Translations under genes and position numbers: made by a program | Notes under the pieces: model-generated | What the model saw: only the letters and a program-made list of their open reading frames with translations | The model's database searches: none | Told to the model about the DNA's origin: nothing | Shown: piece after piece, positions 45,023 through 53,136 of the stretch | Numbering within the stretch: position 1 is the stretch's first letter | How the letters are laid out: the number at the start of each line of letters is the position of its first letter | Assembly: GCF_025244845.1 (NCBI RefSeq) | Contig: NZ_CP104264.1 | Span: 124,001-188,000, forward strand | Direction of reading: 5' to 3' | DNA length: 64,000 nucleotides | Origin: Arthrobacter sp. zg-Y1171 | GTDB taxonomy: Bacteria > Actinomycetota > Actinomycetes > Actinomycetales > Micrococcaceae

Positions 45023-45484
45023 TTATTCCTGGCCGGCGAGGCGCCGCCGCACCATGAAGGTGCCGCCGGCTGCCGCCGCGAGCACCAGGCCGCCGCCAAG
45101 GGCAAGGCCTCCGGCGCCGGATTCCTCCGGCTCCTGCGTGATTCCGGTGTTGGCGCCGCCTGCGGGCACCCTGCCCACCTGGGCGGGCATTTGTTCCACA
45201 TAAGACGGAATCCAGGTCCCGTCGCTGTCCAGATGCCCCTGCGGCTGGGGCATGGGCCGGGAGGAATCCTCGCATCCGATGCCGTTCATGTTGCGGTCAA
45301 GATGTGGGCCATAGCCCGGATCGGTGGAAGGAATGTTGTACGCTCCGGCGGCTGCCGCCTCGGTGCAGTTGGGATACGGCGCCGTATAGGTGCGAGCTGG
45401 TTCGTCGGCCAGCGCCGGCGTCGCCGAAAGGAGCCCGAATCCGGTGATGGCCGCCAGTGTGAGGCCGGCTGTCGTCTTTTTCAT
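45023..45484 (-). CDS. Excalibur-domain surface protein
   Basis: The 153-residue protein has a signal peptide (AAITGFGLLSATPALA), then the calcium-binding excalibur domain YPNCTEAAAAGAYNI ... DRNMNGIGCE, a Pro/Gly linker and a C-terminal membrane helix with an RRR tail (LALGGGLVLAAAAGGTFMVRRR). No LPxTG or LAxTG is seen, so it is anchored by the helix. The ATG at 45484 has AGCAGGGAA upstream. 24 bp upstream of the sortase gene on the same strand. Confidence 0.85.
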   Translation of the reverse strand: MKKTTAGLTLAAITGFGLLSATPALADEPARTYTAPYPNCTEAAAAGAYNIPSTDPGYGPHLDRNMNGIGCEDSSRPMPQPQGHLDSDGTWIPSYVEQMPAQVGRVPAGGANTGITQEPEESGAGGLALGGGLVLAAAAGGTFMVRRRLAGQE

Positions 45485-45715
45485 CTGATTCCCTGCTTTC
45501 TGAGTAAAGAAGGGCATCCAGGGGGTGGATGACTCTGAAAGCGTAGGTATCCGGGCAATCGCCCCGCTTCCCCCGGGCAGGAAATTGGGCACGGCAGAGC
45601 CGAAATAGTTCGCCGGGGCAAAGGTTGCCCTCACGCAACAGCTTCGGAGACGGAGACTGCGTGCTGGCATCGAATGGTGCCGACTCCCGTCGAATCCCTC
45701 CGATATGTCCCAATC

Positions 45716-45773
45716 CCTGCGGTTTGTCCGGATCCCCTCGCTGCGCGGCGCAGGGATCCGGACAAAGCGCAGG
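45716..45773. repeat. Inverted repeat at the edge of the 19-bp array
   Basis: The arms 45716-45736 and 45753-45773 are complementary over 21 nt with one mismatch (core GTCCGGATCCC / GGGATCCGGAC) around a 16-nt loop. The right arm is the first unit of the tandem array, so the left arm is an inverted single copy of the same sequence. Confidence 0.8.
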
Positions 45774-45890
45774 AGCCCGGACAAAGCGCAGGAGCCCGGA
45801 CAAAGCGCAGGAGCCCGGACAAAGCGCAGGAGCCCGGACAAACGCAGGAGCCCGGACAAAGCGCAGGAGCCCGGACAAAGCGCAGGGATC
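45759..45890. repeat. Tandem array of seven 19-bp units
   Basis: The unit CGGACAAAGCGCAGGAGCC starts at 45759, 45778, 45797, 45816, 45835, 45853 and 45872. The fifth unit is 18 bp (lacks one G); the first and last border the sequence GGGATCCGG. A degenerate eighth copy (about 45909-45922) runs into the 3' end of the gene ending at 45918. 19 is not a multiple of 3, so it is not a coding repeat, and there are no spacers as in CRISPR. Confidence 0.92.
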
Positions 45891-45917
45891 CGGGACGGGG
45901 AGAGACCCCGACAAAGC

Positions 45918-46511
45918 TCAGGGCAGGATGGTGGTGGTGACGGCAACAATCCGCGGGGCAGCCGGAACGGAACTGAAGCCGAAGTTCACCGGCGGCTGGA
46001 CCGGCCGCAGCCCGCCCAGATCGGCGCCGTCCCACGCTGCGGTGGCGGACACGAGCGATCGGATGGACCGGACGCCGTAGAACTCCCGCCGGTCGCCGCC
46101 CGCCGATCCGGCGGTCTGCACGCCCGGAGCCAGCAGTTTGGCGACGGGATTGATCAGCCGCAGCCACCATGGAGCCACGGCCAGCGGACCCGGCACATGC
46201 TCCAATACCCGGCCCAGGAAGGTCACCGGCCCCAGCACGGCCTCAAGCCGCAAGGGTCCCGCGGCCACCCGGAGCGCCTCTCGGGAAAGGACTGCGTCCA
46301 CGGGCGCCACCACGGTCCGGTCGAAACTGTAGGTTTCGCCGATATACCGGGCCGCCGCGTCGGACGGGGCCAGCAGCGTCCGCACGCCGGCGTCGTCCTC
46401 GGCCATCACGTCGGTGAAAGCGCCCAGCGGGGACTCGAGCCAGTGCCCAATCACCAGCCTCGTACCGGAGGCAGTACCCAGCCCTGCAATGTAGCCGCGG
46501 AATCGGTCCAT
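45918..46511 (-). CDS. Hypothetical protein, actinobacterial
   Basis: The 197-residue protein starts [20 protein letters not shown] and has no recognised domain. It contains [40 protein letters not shown] and [20 protein letters not shown]; the [10 protein letters not shown] region recalls domains that bind small molecules, but this is not firm. A TAGCGT box ends 6 nt before the ATG (leaderless type). Its stop lies inside a degenerate copy of the 19-bp repeat. Confidence 0.75.
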   Translation of the reverse strand: MDRFRGYIAGLGTASGTRLVIGHWLESPLGAFTDVMAEDDAGVRTLLAPSDAAARYIGETYSFDRTVVAPVDAVLSREALRVAAGPLRLEAVLGPVTFLGRVLEHVPGPLAVAPWWLRLINPVAKLLAPGVQTAGSAGGDRREFYGVRSIRSLVSATAAWDGADLGGLRPVQPPVNFGFSSVPAAPRIVAVTTTILP

Positions 46512-46588
46512 CCGGCCACGCTACCTGCGAAGCACCGAAGATAGATGCCCCCGCAGCGTATTTTCAAGTGAGCAACAGCATGATCGGC

Positions 46589-46728
46589 TAAACTTGGCAG
46601 GTAAGAGCCCCGCAACTTGCGCCGAAGTACGCCGTAAGGCAGGAGACGCAGGTTCAGGGGCGTTCTCATGCACGGTAGCGGATCTGCAACCAAGCAGCTC
46701 CGTCCCGTATCTAATGGGGGAGGATCCC
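46589..46728 (+). promoter_or_regulatory. purA promoter and structured 5' leader
   Basis: A TAAACT box (46589-46594) predicts transcription from about 46601. The RNA would begin with GCCCC (46607-46611) pairing with GGGGC (46657-46661), then AACTTGCG (46614-46621) with CGCAGGTT (46647-46654) through one G-T wobble, and an inner GCC-GTAA-GGC hairpin (46631-46640) with a GNRA-type loop. About 55 nt of unstructured leader with a GGGGGAGG ribosome site follow before the ATG. There is no U-run, so it does not look like a terminator. Confidence 0.55.
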
Positions 46729-48018
46729 ATGCCAGCTATTGTCATCGTCGGCGCCCAGTGGGGCGACGAAGGTAAAGGTAAGGCCACCGACCTGCTCGGC
46801 GGCCGCGTCGATTACGTCGTCAAACCCAACGGCGGAAACAATGCCGGCCACACCGTCGTCGTCGGCGGTGAAAAATACGAACTCAAGCTGCTGCCCGCAG
46901 GCATCCTCAGCCCCAACGCGATTCCGGTGATCGGCAACGGCTGCGTGGTGAACCTTGAGGCGCTCTTCGCCGAGATCGACGGCCTCGAATCCCGCGGTGC
47001 GGATACGTCCAAGCTCCGGATTTCCGCCAATGCGCACCTGGTGGCCCCGTTCCACCAGGTGATGGACAAGGTCACCGAGCGCTTCCTGGGCAAGCGTGCC
47101 ATCGGCACCACCGGACGCGGCATCGGCCCGGCCTACATGGACAAGGTGGCCCGGCTGGGTATCCGTGTCCAGGACATCTTTGACGAGTCCATCCTGCGCC
47201 AGAAGGTCGAAGGCTCCCTGAAGCAGAAGAACCAGTTGCTGCTGAAGGTCTACAACCGCCGCGATATCGACGCCGAAGAGGTGGTCCAGTACTTCCTCTC
47301 CTACGCGGACCGGCTGCGTCCCATGGTCATCGACTCGACCTACGAGCTGAACTCCGCCCTGGACGAGGGCAAGGTCATCCTCATGGAGGGCGGCCAGGCC
47401 ACGTTCCTGGACGTGGACCACGGCACCTACCCGTTCGTCACGTCCTCCAACCCGACCGCGGGCGGCGCGTCCGTGGGCTCGGGTATCGGCCCCACCCGGA
47501 TCACCCGTTCCGTGGGCATCATCAAGGCCTACACCACCCGTGTCGGTGCCGGCCCGTTCCCCACCGAACTGTTTGATGACATGGGCCTGTACCTGCAGAA
47601 GACCGGCGGCGAGTTCGGCGTGAACACCGGCCGCCCGCGCCGCTGCGGCTGGTACGACGCCGTCCTGGCCCGCCACGCTTCCCGCGTCAACGGCTTCACG
47701 GACTACTTCGTGACCAAGCTGGATGTCCTGACCGGCATCGAGAAGATCCCGGTGTGCGTGGCCTACGACGTCGACGGCGTGCGGTTCGACGAGATGCCGA
47801 TGACGCAGACCGACTTCCACCACGCCAAGCCGATCTTCGAGTACTTTGACGGCTGGACCGAGGACATCACCGGGGCCAAGACCCTTGAGGACCTCCCGGA
47901 CAACGCCCGGAACTACGTGCTGGCGCTGGAAAAGATGTCCGGCACGCGCTTCTCCGCCATCGGCGTGGGCCCGGACCGCGACCAGACCATCGTGGTGCGG
48001 GACCTCATCAACGAGTAA
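46729..48018 (+). CDS. purA: Adenylosuccinate synthetase
   Basis: Joins IMP and aspartate with GTP, the committed step to AMP. The 429-residue chain starts [20 protein letters not shown] (P-loop and catalytic Asp), then [48 protein letters not shown] and [12 protein letters not shown]. The ATG at 46729 has GGAGG 5 nt upstream and the normal N-terminus. A hairpin terminator follows. Confidence 0.96.
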   Translation: MPAIVIVGAQWGDEGKGKATDLLGGRVDYVVKPNGGNNAGHTVVVGGEKYELKLLPAGILSPNAIPVIGNGCVVNLEALFAEIDGLESRGADTSKLRISANAHLVAPFHQVMDKVTERFLGKRAIGTTGRGIGPAYMDKVARLGIRVQDIFDESILRQKVEGSLKQKNQLLLKVYNRRDIDAEEVVQYFLSYADRLRPMVIDSTYELNSALDEGKVILMEGGQATFLDVDHGTYPFVTSSNPTAGGASVGSGIGPTRITRSVGIIKAYTTRVGAGPFPTELFDDMGLYLQKTGGEFGVNTGRPRRCGWYDAVLARHASRVNGFTDYFVTKLDVLTGIEKIPVCVAYDVDGVRFDEMPMTQTDFHHAKPIFEYFDGWTEDITGAKTLEDLPDNARNYVLALEKMSGTRFSAIGVGPDRDQTIVVRDLINE

Positions 48019-48028
48019 AGCCACCACG

Positions 48029-48070
48029 CACGGAAGGCCCCGCAGTCCTTGAGGCTGGGGGCCTTCCGTG
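48029..48070 (+). terminator. Terminator between purA and the VOC gene
   Basis: CACGGAAGGCCCC (48029-48041) pairs with GGGGCCTTCCGTG (48058-48070), a perfect 13-bp stem between convergent genes. Confidence 0.85.
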
Positions 48071-48073
48071 TGC

Positions 48074-48469
48074 CTACCGGGCGGCCTGCGGATCCGGGGC
48101 CGCTTCGGAGCGGCTCAGCACGCAGAACTCGTTGCCCTCCGGATCGGCCAGCACCACCCAGTCCACCTCGGTTCCCTGCCCCACGTCGGTCCAGACCGCG
48201 CCCAGTGCGAGCAGCCGTTCCACTTCCTGGTCCTGGGTACTGCCGTGCGCTGCACGCAGGTCCAAGTGCAGCCGGTTCTTGACCGTCTTACTCTCGGGCA
48301 CGGGGATGATGTCGATGTCCGGACCGGCCCTGCCGTCAGCCCGAACCAGCGAAACGACGTCGGCGTCGTTGGTTTCCGCAATCCGGTAGCCCAGCGCCTG
48401 GGTCCAGAACTCCGCCAGCCGCGGCGGATCTGCCGCGTCGAGGGCAATGGATGAGATGACAAGGGCCAT
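48074..48469 (-). CDS. VOC superfamily (glyoxalase-like) protein
   Basis: The 131-residue protein has two beta-alpha-beta-beta-beta modules: VISSIALDAADPPRLAEFWT at the start and WVVLADPEGNEFCVLSR at the end, as in the glyoxalase/bleomycin-resistance fold (glyoxalase-like domain). Its substrate is unknown. AGGAGA precedes the ATG at 48469. Convergent with purA. Confidence 0.85.
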   Translation of the reverse strand: MALVISSIALDAADPPRLAEFWTQALGYRIAETNDADVVSLVRADGRAGPDIDIIPVPESKTVKNRLHLDLRAAHGSTQDQEVERLLALGAVWTDVGQGTEVDWVVLADPEGNEFCVLSRSEAAPDPQAAR

Positions 48470-48575
48470 GGAGTTCTCCTGTCCGGCGAGGGAAATGATT
48501 CCCGAAGCTAACAGGGGCCGGGACACCGGTCAACGGCCGGATTCCCGCGCCGGAACCGGTGCGGTCGGTGCCCGG

Positions 48576-49571
48576 CTACCAGCGGTTCCGGGCCTCCTCG
48601 ATCCAGCCGCCAAGCCCGTCCAGGGAATACTCCGTGCCGTCCGGGGTGCGCGCAGCGCCGGTCCACGTGCCGAAGGCCTGCCAGGTCCGGGCGCTGATCA
48701 CGACGGCGTTCGTTGCCGCGGTGCGACGGTGGAACGGGGTGAGGGTGGCGTCGATCCACGGTCCATGCACCCGCCAGGTCGACGCCGGATCGGCGAGGTC
48801 GTACTCGAACTCCAGTTCGCCGTCGTAATGGTGCAGCTGCCCGTCCACGATCAGGGCGTTCTCCGTGGCCGGCGTGTTGGCGGTCCACTTCCCGCCGACC
48901 TGCAGTCCCAGCCGGGTACCGTCCACCGTGCCCGAGCCGACCCCCCAGTTCCAGCGCTGCGAGTACGGCCAGCGTCCGCGGCCGCGGTCCAGCACGGCAA
49001 ACGAATCTTCTCCGCCGACCGGATACTCGCGCCCGTCCACGGTGACGGTGCCCGAAACCCGGCGGGCTACGTCCTTCAGCGTGTACTGGTAACGGCTTGC
49101 TGACCACGGCACCACCACGCCGAGGACATCCCCGTCCGCTTCGGCGAACAGGTCCGCGGTGATCCGCGGCGACGAGGCCTGCAGGCGGGTGCCGCCGTCG
49201 GCATCGTGGAAACGCAGGCCGGCACCGCCAAAGGCGCCGAAGGCAGTGAGCGGAGGCAGCGTATCCGGCAGGGAGACGTCCGCGTAGGAGGGCAGGATCT
49301 TCAGCGGCTCCAGGCTGGTCTCCCGGCCCGTGCCGCGTTCGAACACGTAGAGCTGCAGGGTGGAGGCGTAATCCAGGTGGGCAATGGTCAGGCCGACGGC
49401 AAGCTCGGGCGTGAGGATGCCCCAGTACTCCCAGCGCTTGGTCCGCCAGCCGCCTTTGGCGCCGGAGGGGACCACGGGACGGTGCAGGGCGCGGCGGGCA
49501 AAGCCCACGGCGGCCGGATTGAGCACCCCGGCAGGTGAGCCGAGGTCAACGGGGGCGGTGATTTCATCCAT
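48576..49571 (-). CDS. DUF2804 family protein
   Basis: The 331-residue protein has the family pattern KRWEYWGILTPELAVGLTIA, YADVSLPDTLPPLTAFGAFG, YPVGGEDSFAVLDRGRGRWP and YSQRWNWGVGSGTVDGTRLG, a beta-rich lipocalin-like fold of unknown role. The ATG at 49571 gives a sensible N-terminus; the frame continues upstream antisense to the dehydrogenase but without coding character. TAGACT lies 8 nt upstream, giving a very short or absent leader. Confidence 0.85.
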   Translation of the reverse strand: MDEITAPVDLGSPAGVLNPAAVGFARRALHRPVVPSGAKGGWRTKRWEYWGILTPELAVGLTIAHLDYASTLQLYVFERGTGRETSLEPLKILPSYADVSLPDTLPPLTAFGAFGGAGLRFHDADGGTRLQASSPRITADLFAEADGDVLGVVVPWSASRYQYTLKDVARRVSGTVTVDGREYPVGGEDSFAVLDRGRGRWPYSQRWNWGVGSGTVDGTRLGLQVGGKWTANTPATENALIVDGQLHHYDGELEFEYDLADPASTWRVHGPWIDATLTPFHRRTAATNAVVISARTWQAFGTWTGAARTPDGTEYSLDGLGGWIEEARNRW

Positions 49572-49665
49572 GCCGCCCAAGTCTAGGGCGAGCGTAGGGT
49601 GAAGACGTGCCGGAACGCCGCCGCAGATAGTGTCGGGTGTCCCGATCCGGCCGGGAAAGGCAGAC

Positions 49666-50784
49666 ATGACCAGCACAGCTACGGCCGCCGTCCTGCGCGG
49701 CACCAACCGGCCCTTCGAACTTGCAGAAGTGACGCTGGATGATCCCCGTCCGGACGAGGTACTGGTCCGGGTGGTGGCCAGCGGAGTCTGCGGCACCGAC
49801 CTGGGTGTGCAGGCAGGCCACATTCCTTTTCCGCTGCCCGGTGTCCTTGGCCACGAAGGTGCCGGCGTGGTGGAAGCCGTGGGAAGTGCCGTGACTTCGG
49901 TGCAGCCCGGAGACCACGTCCTGCTGACCTTCACCAGCTGCGGAGTGTGCCGCAACTGCCGCAGTGCCCACCCTGCGTACTGCGTTGAATTCCTGTCCCG
50001 CAACCTCCTCGGCGGGGAACGCGCGGACGGCAGCTCCACCCTTTCGGAAAACGGCACCGACCTGCACGGGCACTTCTTCGCCCAGTCATCCTTCTCCAAC
50101 CTGGTCCTGGCGGACGAACGCGGCGTAACCAAGGTGGATCCGGCCGCGGATCTATCCCTGCTGGCACCGCTGGGCTGCGGCATCCAGACCGGCGCCGGAG
50201 CCGTGCTGAACGTCCTGAAGCCCGAGCCGGGATCCGTTCTGGCCGTGTTCGGCGCCGGCCCCGTAGGCCTGGCCGCCGTAATGGCCGCCGCCCTGTCCCC
50301 GGCCACGCGCATTATCGTTATGGACCTGGTGGATTCCCGGCTGGAACTGGCCCGGGAACTGGGGGCCACCGACGTCGTGAACTCCGGGAACACCGACGCC
50401 GTCCAGGCGCTGATGGAACTGACCGGCGGCCAGGGCGTCACCCACGCCTTGGAAACCACCGGCAGCGTCAAGGTGGCGGAAACCGCCGCCTCGGTGCTGG
50501 CACCGCTGGGCAAGCTCGGACTGATCGGTGCACCCGCCGCGGGCAGCACCATGAGCCTGGACGTGAACTTCATGCTCAACGGGCGCCAGATCCTGGGAAT
50601 TACCGAGGGGGATTCCAACCCGCAGCTGTTCCTGCCGGCGCTGGTGGACCTGGTGCAGCAGGGCCGGTTCCCGCTGGAAAAGATGATCACCCGGTACTCG
50701 TTCCGGGACATCAATGAGGCGGCCGCGGCAGCCAAGAGCGGAAGCGTCCTGAAACCCGTCCTCCACTTCGAGGACCTGGTCTAG
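49666..50784 (+). CDS. Zinc-dependent alcohol dehydrogenase (class III/aryl type)
   Basis: The 372-residue MDR enzyme has catalytic zinc ligands in SGVCGTDLGVQAG and GHEGAGVVEAVGSAVTSVQP, structural zinc cysteines in CGVCRNCRSAHPAYC, and the cofactor motif LAVFGAGPVGLAAVMAAALS. The sequence around QTGAGAVLNVLKPEPGS matches aryl or benzyl alcohol dehydrogenases. GGGAAAGG precedes the ATG at 49666. Its TAG stop starts a TAGGCT -10 box for the next gene. Confidence 0.88.
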   Translation: MTSTATAAVLRGTNRPFELAEVTLDDPRPDEVLVRVVASGVCGTDLGVQAGHIPFPLPGVLGHEGAGVVEAVGSAVTSVQPGDHVLLTFTSCGVCRNCRSAHPAYCVEFLSRNLLGGERADGSSTLSENGTDLHGHFFAQSSFSNLVLADERGVTKVDPAADLSLLAPLGCGIQTGAGAVLNVLKPEPGSVLAVFGAGPVGLAAVMAAALSPATRIIVMDLVDSRLELARELGATDVVNSGNTDAVQALMELTGGQGVTHALETTGSVKVAETAASVLAPLGKLGLIGAPAAGSTMSLDVNFMLNGRQILGITEGDSNPQLFLPALVDLVQQGRFPLEKMITRYSFRDINEAAAAAKSGSVLKPVLHFEDLV

Positions 50785-50822
50785 GCTGGGGGCAAGCGAG
50801 CTCGAAACGAAGGTGGTCGAAA

Positions 50823-51629
50823 GTGTTAGTCAGCGTCGGTCAGTTCAGCCCCGCCGGTGAGGTCCGGGAGAACCTGGACACCATGCGCTCCCTGGCCGGC
50901 AAGGCCCGCGCCGAGGGGTCCGAGCTGATCATCTTCCCCGAAGAATCCATGTTCAGCATCGGCAAGGTGGAAGGATCGCTGGCCGCCGCCGTCGACGCCT
51001 CCTGGACCACTTTCGTCTCCCAGCTGTCCCTGCTTGCCGCCGAGCTCGGGATCGCGGTGATCGCCGGCGGCTACGAGTCCAGCGGTGAGGAACGGCCCTT
51101 CAACACCCTGGTCCTCATCGATGCGACCGGACGGATTGTGGACACCTACCGCAAGCTGCACCTCTACGACGCGTTCTCCTACGCCGAATCGACCCGGATC
51201 AAACCGGGCGACGGCGGTGTGAAGGTTATGCAGGTAGGTGATCTCCGGGTGGGTGTCATGACCTGCTATGACCTGCGCTTCCCGGAACTGGCCAGGGCGC
51301 TCGCCGACTTGGACGCAGATCTGCTGGCTGTGCCGGCGGCCTGGTTCAAGGGCGAGCACAAGATCGACCACTGGGAAACCCTGCTCAAGGCCCGTGCCAT
51401 CGAGAACACGCTGTGGGTTGCCGCGGCGGGAACATCCAGCCGGCATACCGTGGGCCACTCCGTCATTTTGGACCCCATGGGAGTGCCTCAGGCGGCGCTC
51501 GAGGAAGAGCGTGAGGCGGTAGTGACGGCGGACGTCACCCGTCAGCGGATCGACGACGTCCGCCAGTTCCTGCCGGTGTTGAAGAACCGCCGTTTTGCCG
51601 GAAATGCGCGGATTGTGGAGGCGCACTAG
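50823..51629 (+). CDS. Nitrilase-superfamily carbon-nitrogen hydrolase
   Basis: The 268-residue enzyme has the catalytic triad regions ELIIFPEESMFSI (Glu), VDTYRKLHLYDAFSYAEST (Lys) and VGVMTCYDLRFPELARALA (Cys). The sequence resembles amidases of the omega-amidase/N-carbamoylase branch; the substrate is unknown. GTG start with AAGGTGG upstream. TAGGCT, containing the upstream gene's stop codon, lies 35 bp upstream. Confidence 0.9.
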   Translation: MLVSVGQFSPAGEVRENLDTMRSLAGKARAEGSELIIFPEESMFSIGKVEGSLAAAVDASWTTFVSQLSLLAAELGIAVIAGGYESSGEERPFNTLVLIDATGRIVDTYRKLHLYDAFSYAESTRIKPGDGGVKVMQVGDLRVGVMTCYDLRFPELARALADLDADLLAVPAAWFKGEHKIDHWETLLKARAIENTLWVAAAGTSSRHTVGHSVILDPMGVPQAALEEEREAVVTADVTRQRIDDVRQFLPVLKNRRFAGNARIVEAH

Positions 51630-51826
51630 GCCCGGGAGGCCGGCGCTGAAAAGATTTTCCGCGAGGTGCGTAACCTTTTCCTACCCGTTCCCGATTACTT
51701 GTTTGTAACGGCCGCGCCGAGGCTTATCCCCCCAACGAGCATCGGTGCGGCCGTTGCACGCATGCCTACGGCGGCGGACACGGTAGCATTTGGACCACTC
51801 CCGCTTCCCAGGAAAGTGAATCCGCC

Positions 51827-52387
51827 GTGCCTGCACCGCTTACCGAGCAAACGCTCCGTGATGCCCGTGCCCGAAAACCGGCGGCTTTGCGGGAAATCTA
51901 CGACGACTTCGCGCCCGGCATCCTCGGCTACCTCCGCTCCAAGGGGTGCGACGACCCCGAAGCACTCACGCAGGAAGTCTTCCTGACTCTGTTCTCCAAG
52001 CTGGACACGCTTAACGGAGGCCTCCGCGGCGCTCGAACCTTCGCTTTCTCCGTTGCCCACGCCCGCATGGTGGACGACGTTCGACGGCGCGAGCGCGAGC
52101 CGGTGATGGCAGTGTTCGATCCGGAGCTGGACCGCCGTGAAACAGAATCCGCCGAGGAAAGCGTGCTCGGCACCGATGCCGGAGCCGCAGCGCTGCTGGA
52201 GGGGCTCACGGCGCAGCAAAAGGAAGTCCTGCTGCTGCGTGTGGTGGCTGATCTTTCCATTGATGAATCGGCGAAGATCATGGGACGCAGTGCCGGAGCG
52301 GTCAAGCAGCTTCAGCGCCGCGCACTGGGCGTACTCAAGAACCAACTCGAACGGAAGGAGGTACCGGACAATGAACGAGCATCCTGA
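51827..52387 (+). CDS. RNA polymerase sigma factor, sigma-70/ECF type
   Basis: The 186-residue protein has region 2 (DDFAPGILGYLRSKGCDDPE, EVFLTLFSKLDTLNG) and region 4 (LTAQQKEVLLLRVVADLSID, GRSAGAVKQLQRRALG), so it is an ECF-like sigma factor. GTG start with AGGAAAG upstream. The membrane gene overlaps its 3' end and is its likely anti-sigma partner. The 197-bp promoter region upstream is AT-richer than its surroundings. Confidence 0.88.
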   Translation: MPAPLTEQTLRDARARKPAALREIYDDFAPGILGYLRSKGCDDPEALTQEVFLTLFSKLDTLNGGLRGARTFAFSVAHARMVDDVRRREREPVMAVFDPELDRRETESAEESVLGTDAGAAALLEGLTAQQKEVLLLRVVADLSIDESAKIMGRSAGAVKQLQRRALGVLKNQLERKEVPDNERAS

Positions 52388-53117
52388 AGCGCAGGACACG
52401 CTTCATGTCCGCGGCCTCCTGGCGGAATCCGGCGTAGCGGAGTCTCCCGACCTGGTTGAGCAGCTGCTCGCGCTGCGCATGCAGTCCCGCGTGCCCGCGC
52501 CGGAACCGGACGGAGAGCTGGCTGCCCTGTTTGCCGGGACCCCCGTCCCGCTTCGCCCCCGGCGCGGCCGCGGCCGCGGCGTGATTCTCGGGGCAGCCCT
52601 GATCGGGGCCATGGCCGTCGGTGCAGGCGGCGTGGCGGCCAACCCTGACTTCCTGATCCGGGCGGATCCGACTCCCGAGGTCACCTTCACGCCGGAAGCG
52701 CCCACGCTGGAACGAGCCGAGCCCGCTGCCCCGGAGGCCGTCACGGATCCGCTGGCCCCTGCTGATGTTCCGGCGCCGGAGCCCGCCCCGGTCGTGGAAG
52801 CCGTCCCGGTACCTGCGCCGGTCCCCGAGCCGGAACCGGAACCGGAGCAGGCTATCGTCCCCGCTCCGGGCGTGGAGCCGGGCAACCCTCCCCTTCCCGG
52901 CGTTGGGGGCGGCAAAGCAGTTGTTCCGGACCCGCCTCGCGGCGATGACCTGCACGGGAACCCCAATGCCGCCGGCCGGGGACAGGACTCCAAGCGCGCC
53001 GGAGCGGATCCCGCCGGTGACCGTGGAGCATCACGCCAGGACTCGGGCCCGGGAAATGGCCGGGGCAAAGGCGCGTCCAACTCCCACGGCCACGGCCAGT
53101 CCGGCCGGGGCCGCTAG
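52371..53117 (+). CDS. Membrane protein partner of the sigma factor
   Basis: The 248-residue protein has a cytosolic N-terminal part (about 1-68), one helix (VILGAALIGAMAVGAGGVAA, about 70-89), a low-complexity extracellular stretch of Pro/Glu/Ala/Val (about 95-170) and a His/Gly/Arg-rich tail (GRGKGASNSHGHGQSGRGR). It has no zinc-binding HxxxCxxC anti-sigma domain. It starts at 52371 with AAGGAGG and overlaps the sigma gene by 17 bp, so it is co-translated and is a putative anti-sigma factor. Confidence 0.7.
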   Translation: MNEHPEAQDTLHVRGLLAESGVAESPDLVEQLLALRMQSRVPAPEPDGELAALFAGTPVPLRPRRGRGRGVILGAALIGAMAVGAGGVAANPDFLIRADPTPEVTFTPEAPTLERAEPAAPEAVTDPLAPADVPAPEPAPVVEAVPVPAPVPEPEPEPEQAIVPAPGVEPGNPPLPGVGGGKAVVPDPPRGDDLHGNPNAAGRGQDSKRAGADPAGDRGASRQDSGPGNGRGKGASNSHGHGQSGRGR

Positions 53118-53136
53118 GAATTCAGTGCCGGCCCGG

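Larger units (their letters stand above)
45485..45917. other. 433-bp non-coding region holding a 19-bp repeat array
   Basis: Between the excalibur gene start and the 3' end of the hypothetical gene lie a promoter-like TACGCT (minus, about 45539-45544, some 55 bp upstream of the excalibur gene), a 21-nt-arm inverted repeat (45716-45736 with 45753-45773), and a tandem array (45759-45890). No ORF in the stretch looks coding; long frames across it are repeat translations. Confidence 0.7.

Noticed and set aside
45759-45890. Possible CRISPR array
   Set aside because: The 19-bp units are directly contiguous without unique spacers, and no cas gene is present.
46641-46650. CAGGAGAC in the purA leader as a B12 box of a cobalamin riboswitch
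   Set aside because: The rest of the cobalamin fold is missing, and the leader is too short.
48576-50735. A 719-residue version of the DUF2804 protein
   Set aside because: The N-terminal 388 residues are antisense to a complete alcohol dehydrogenase; the ATG at 49571 starts the conserved part.
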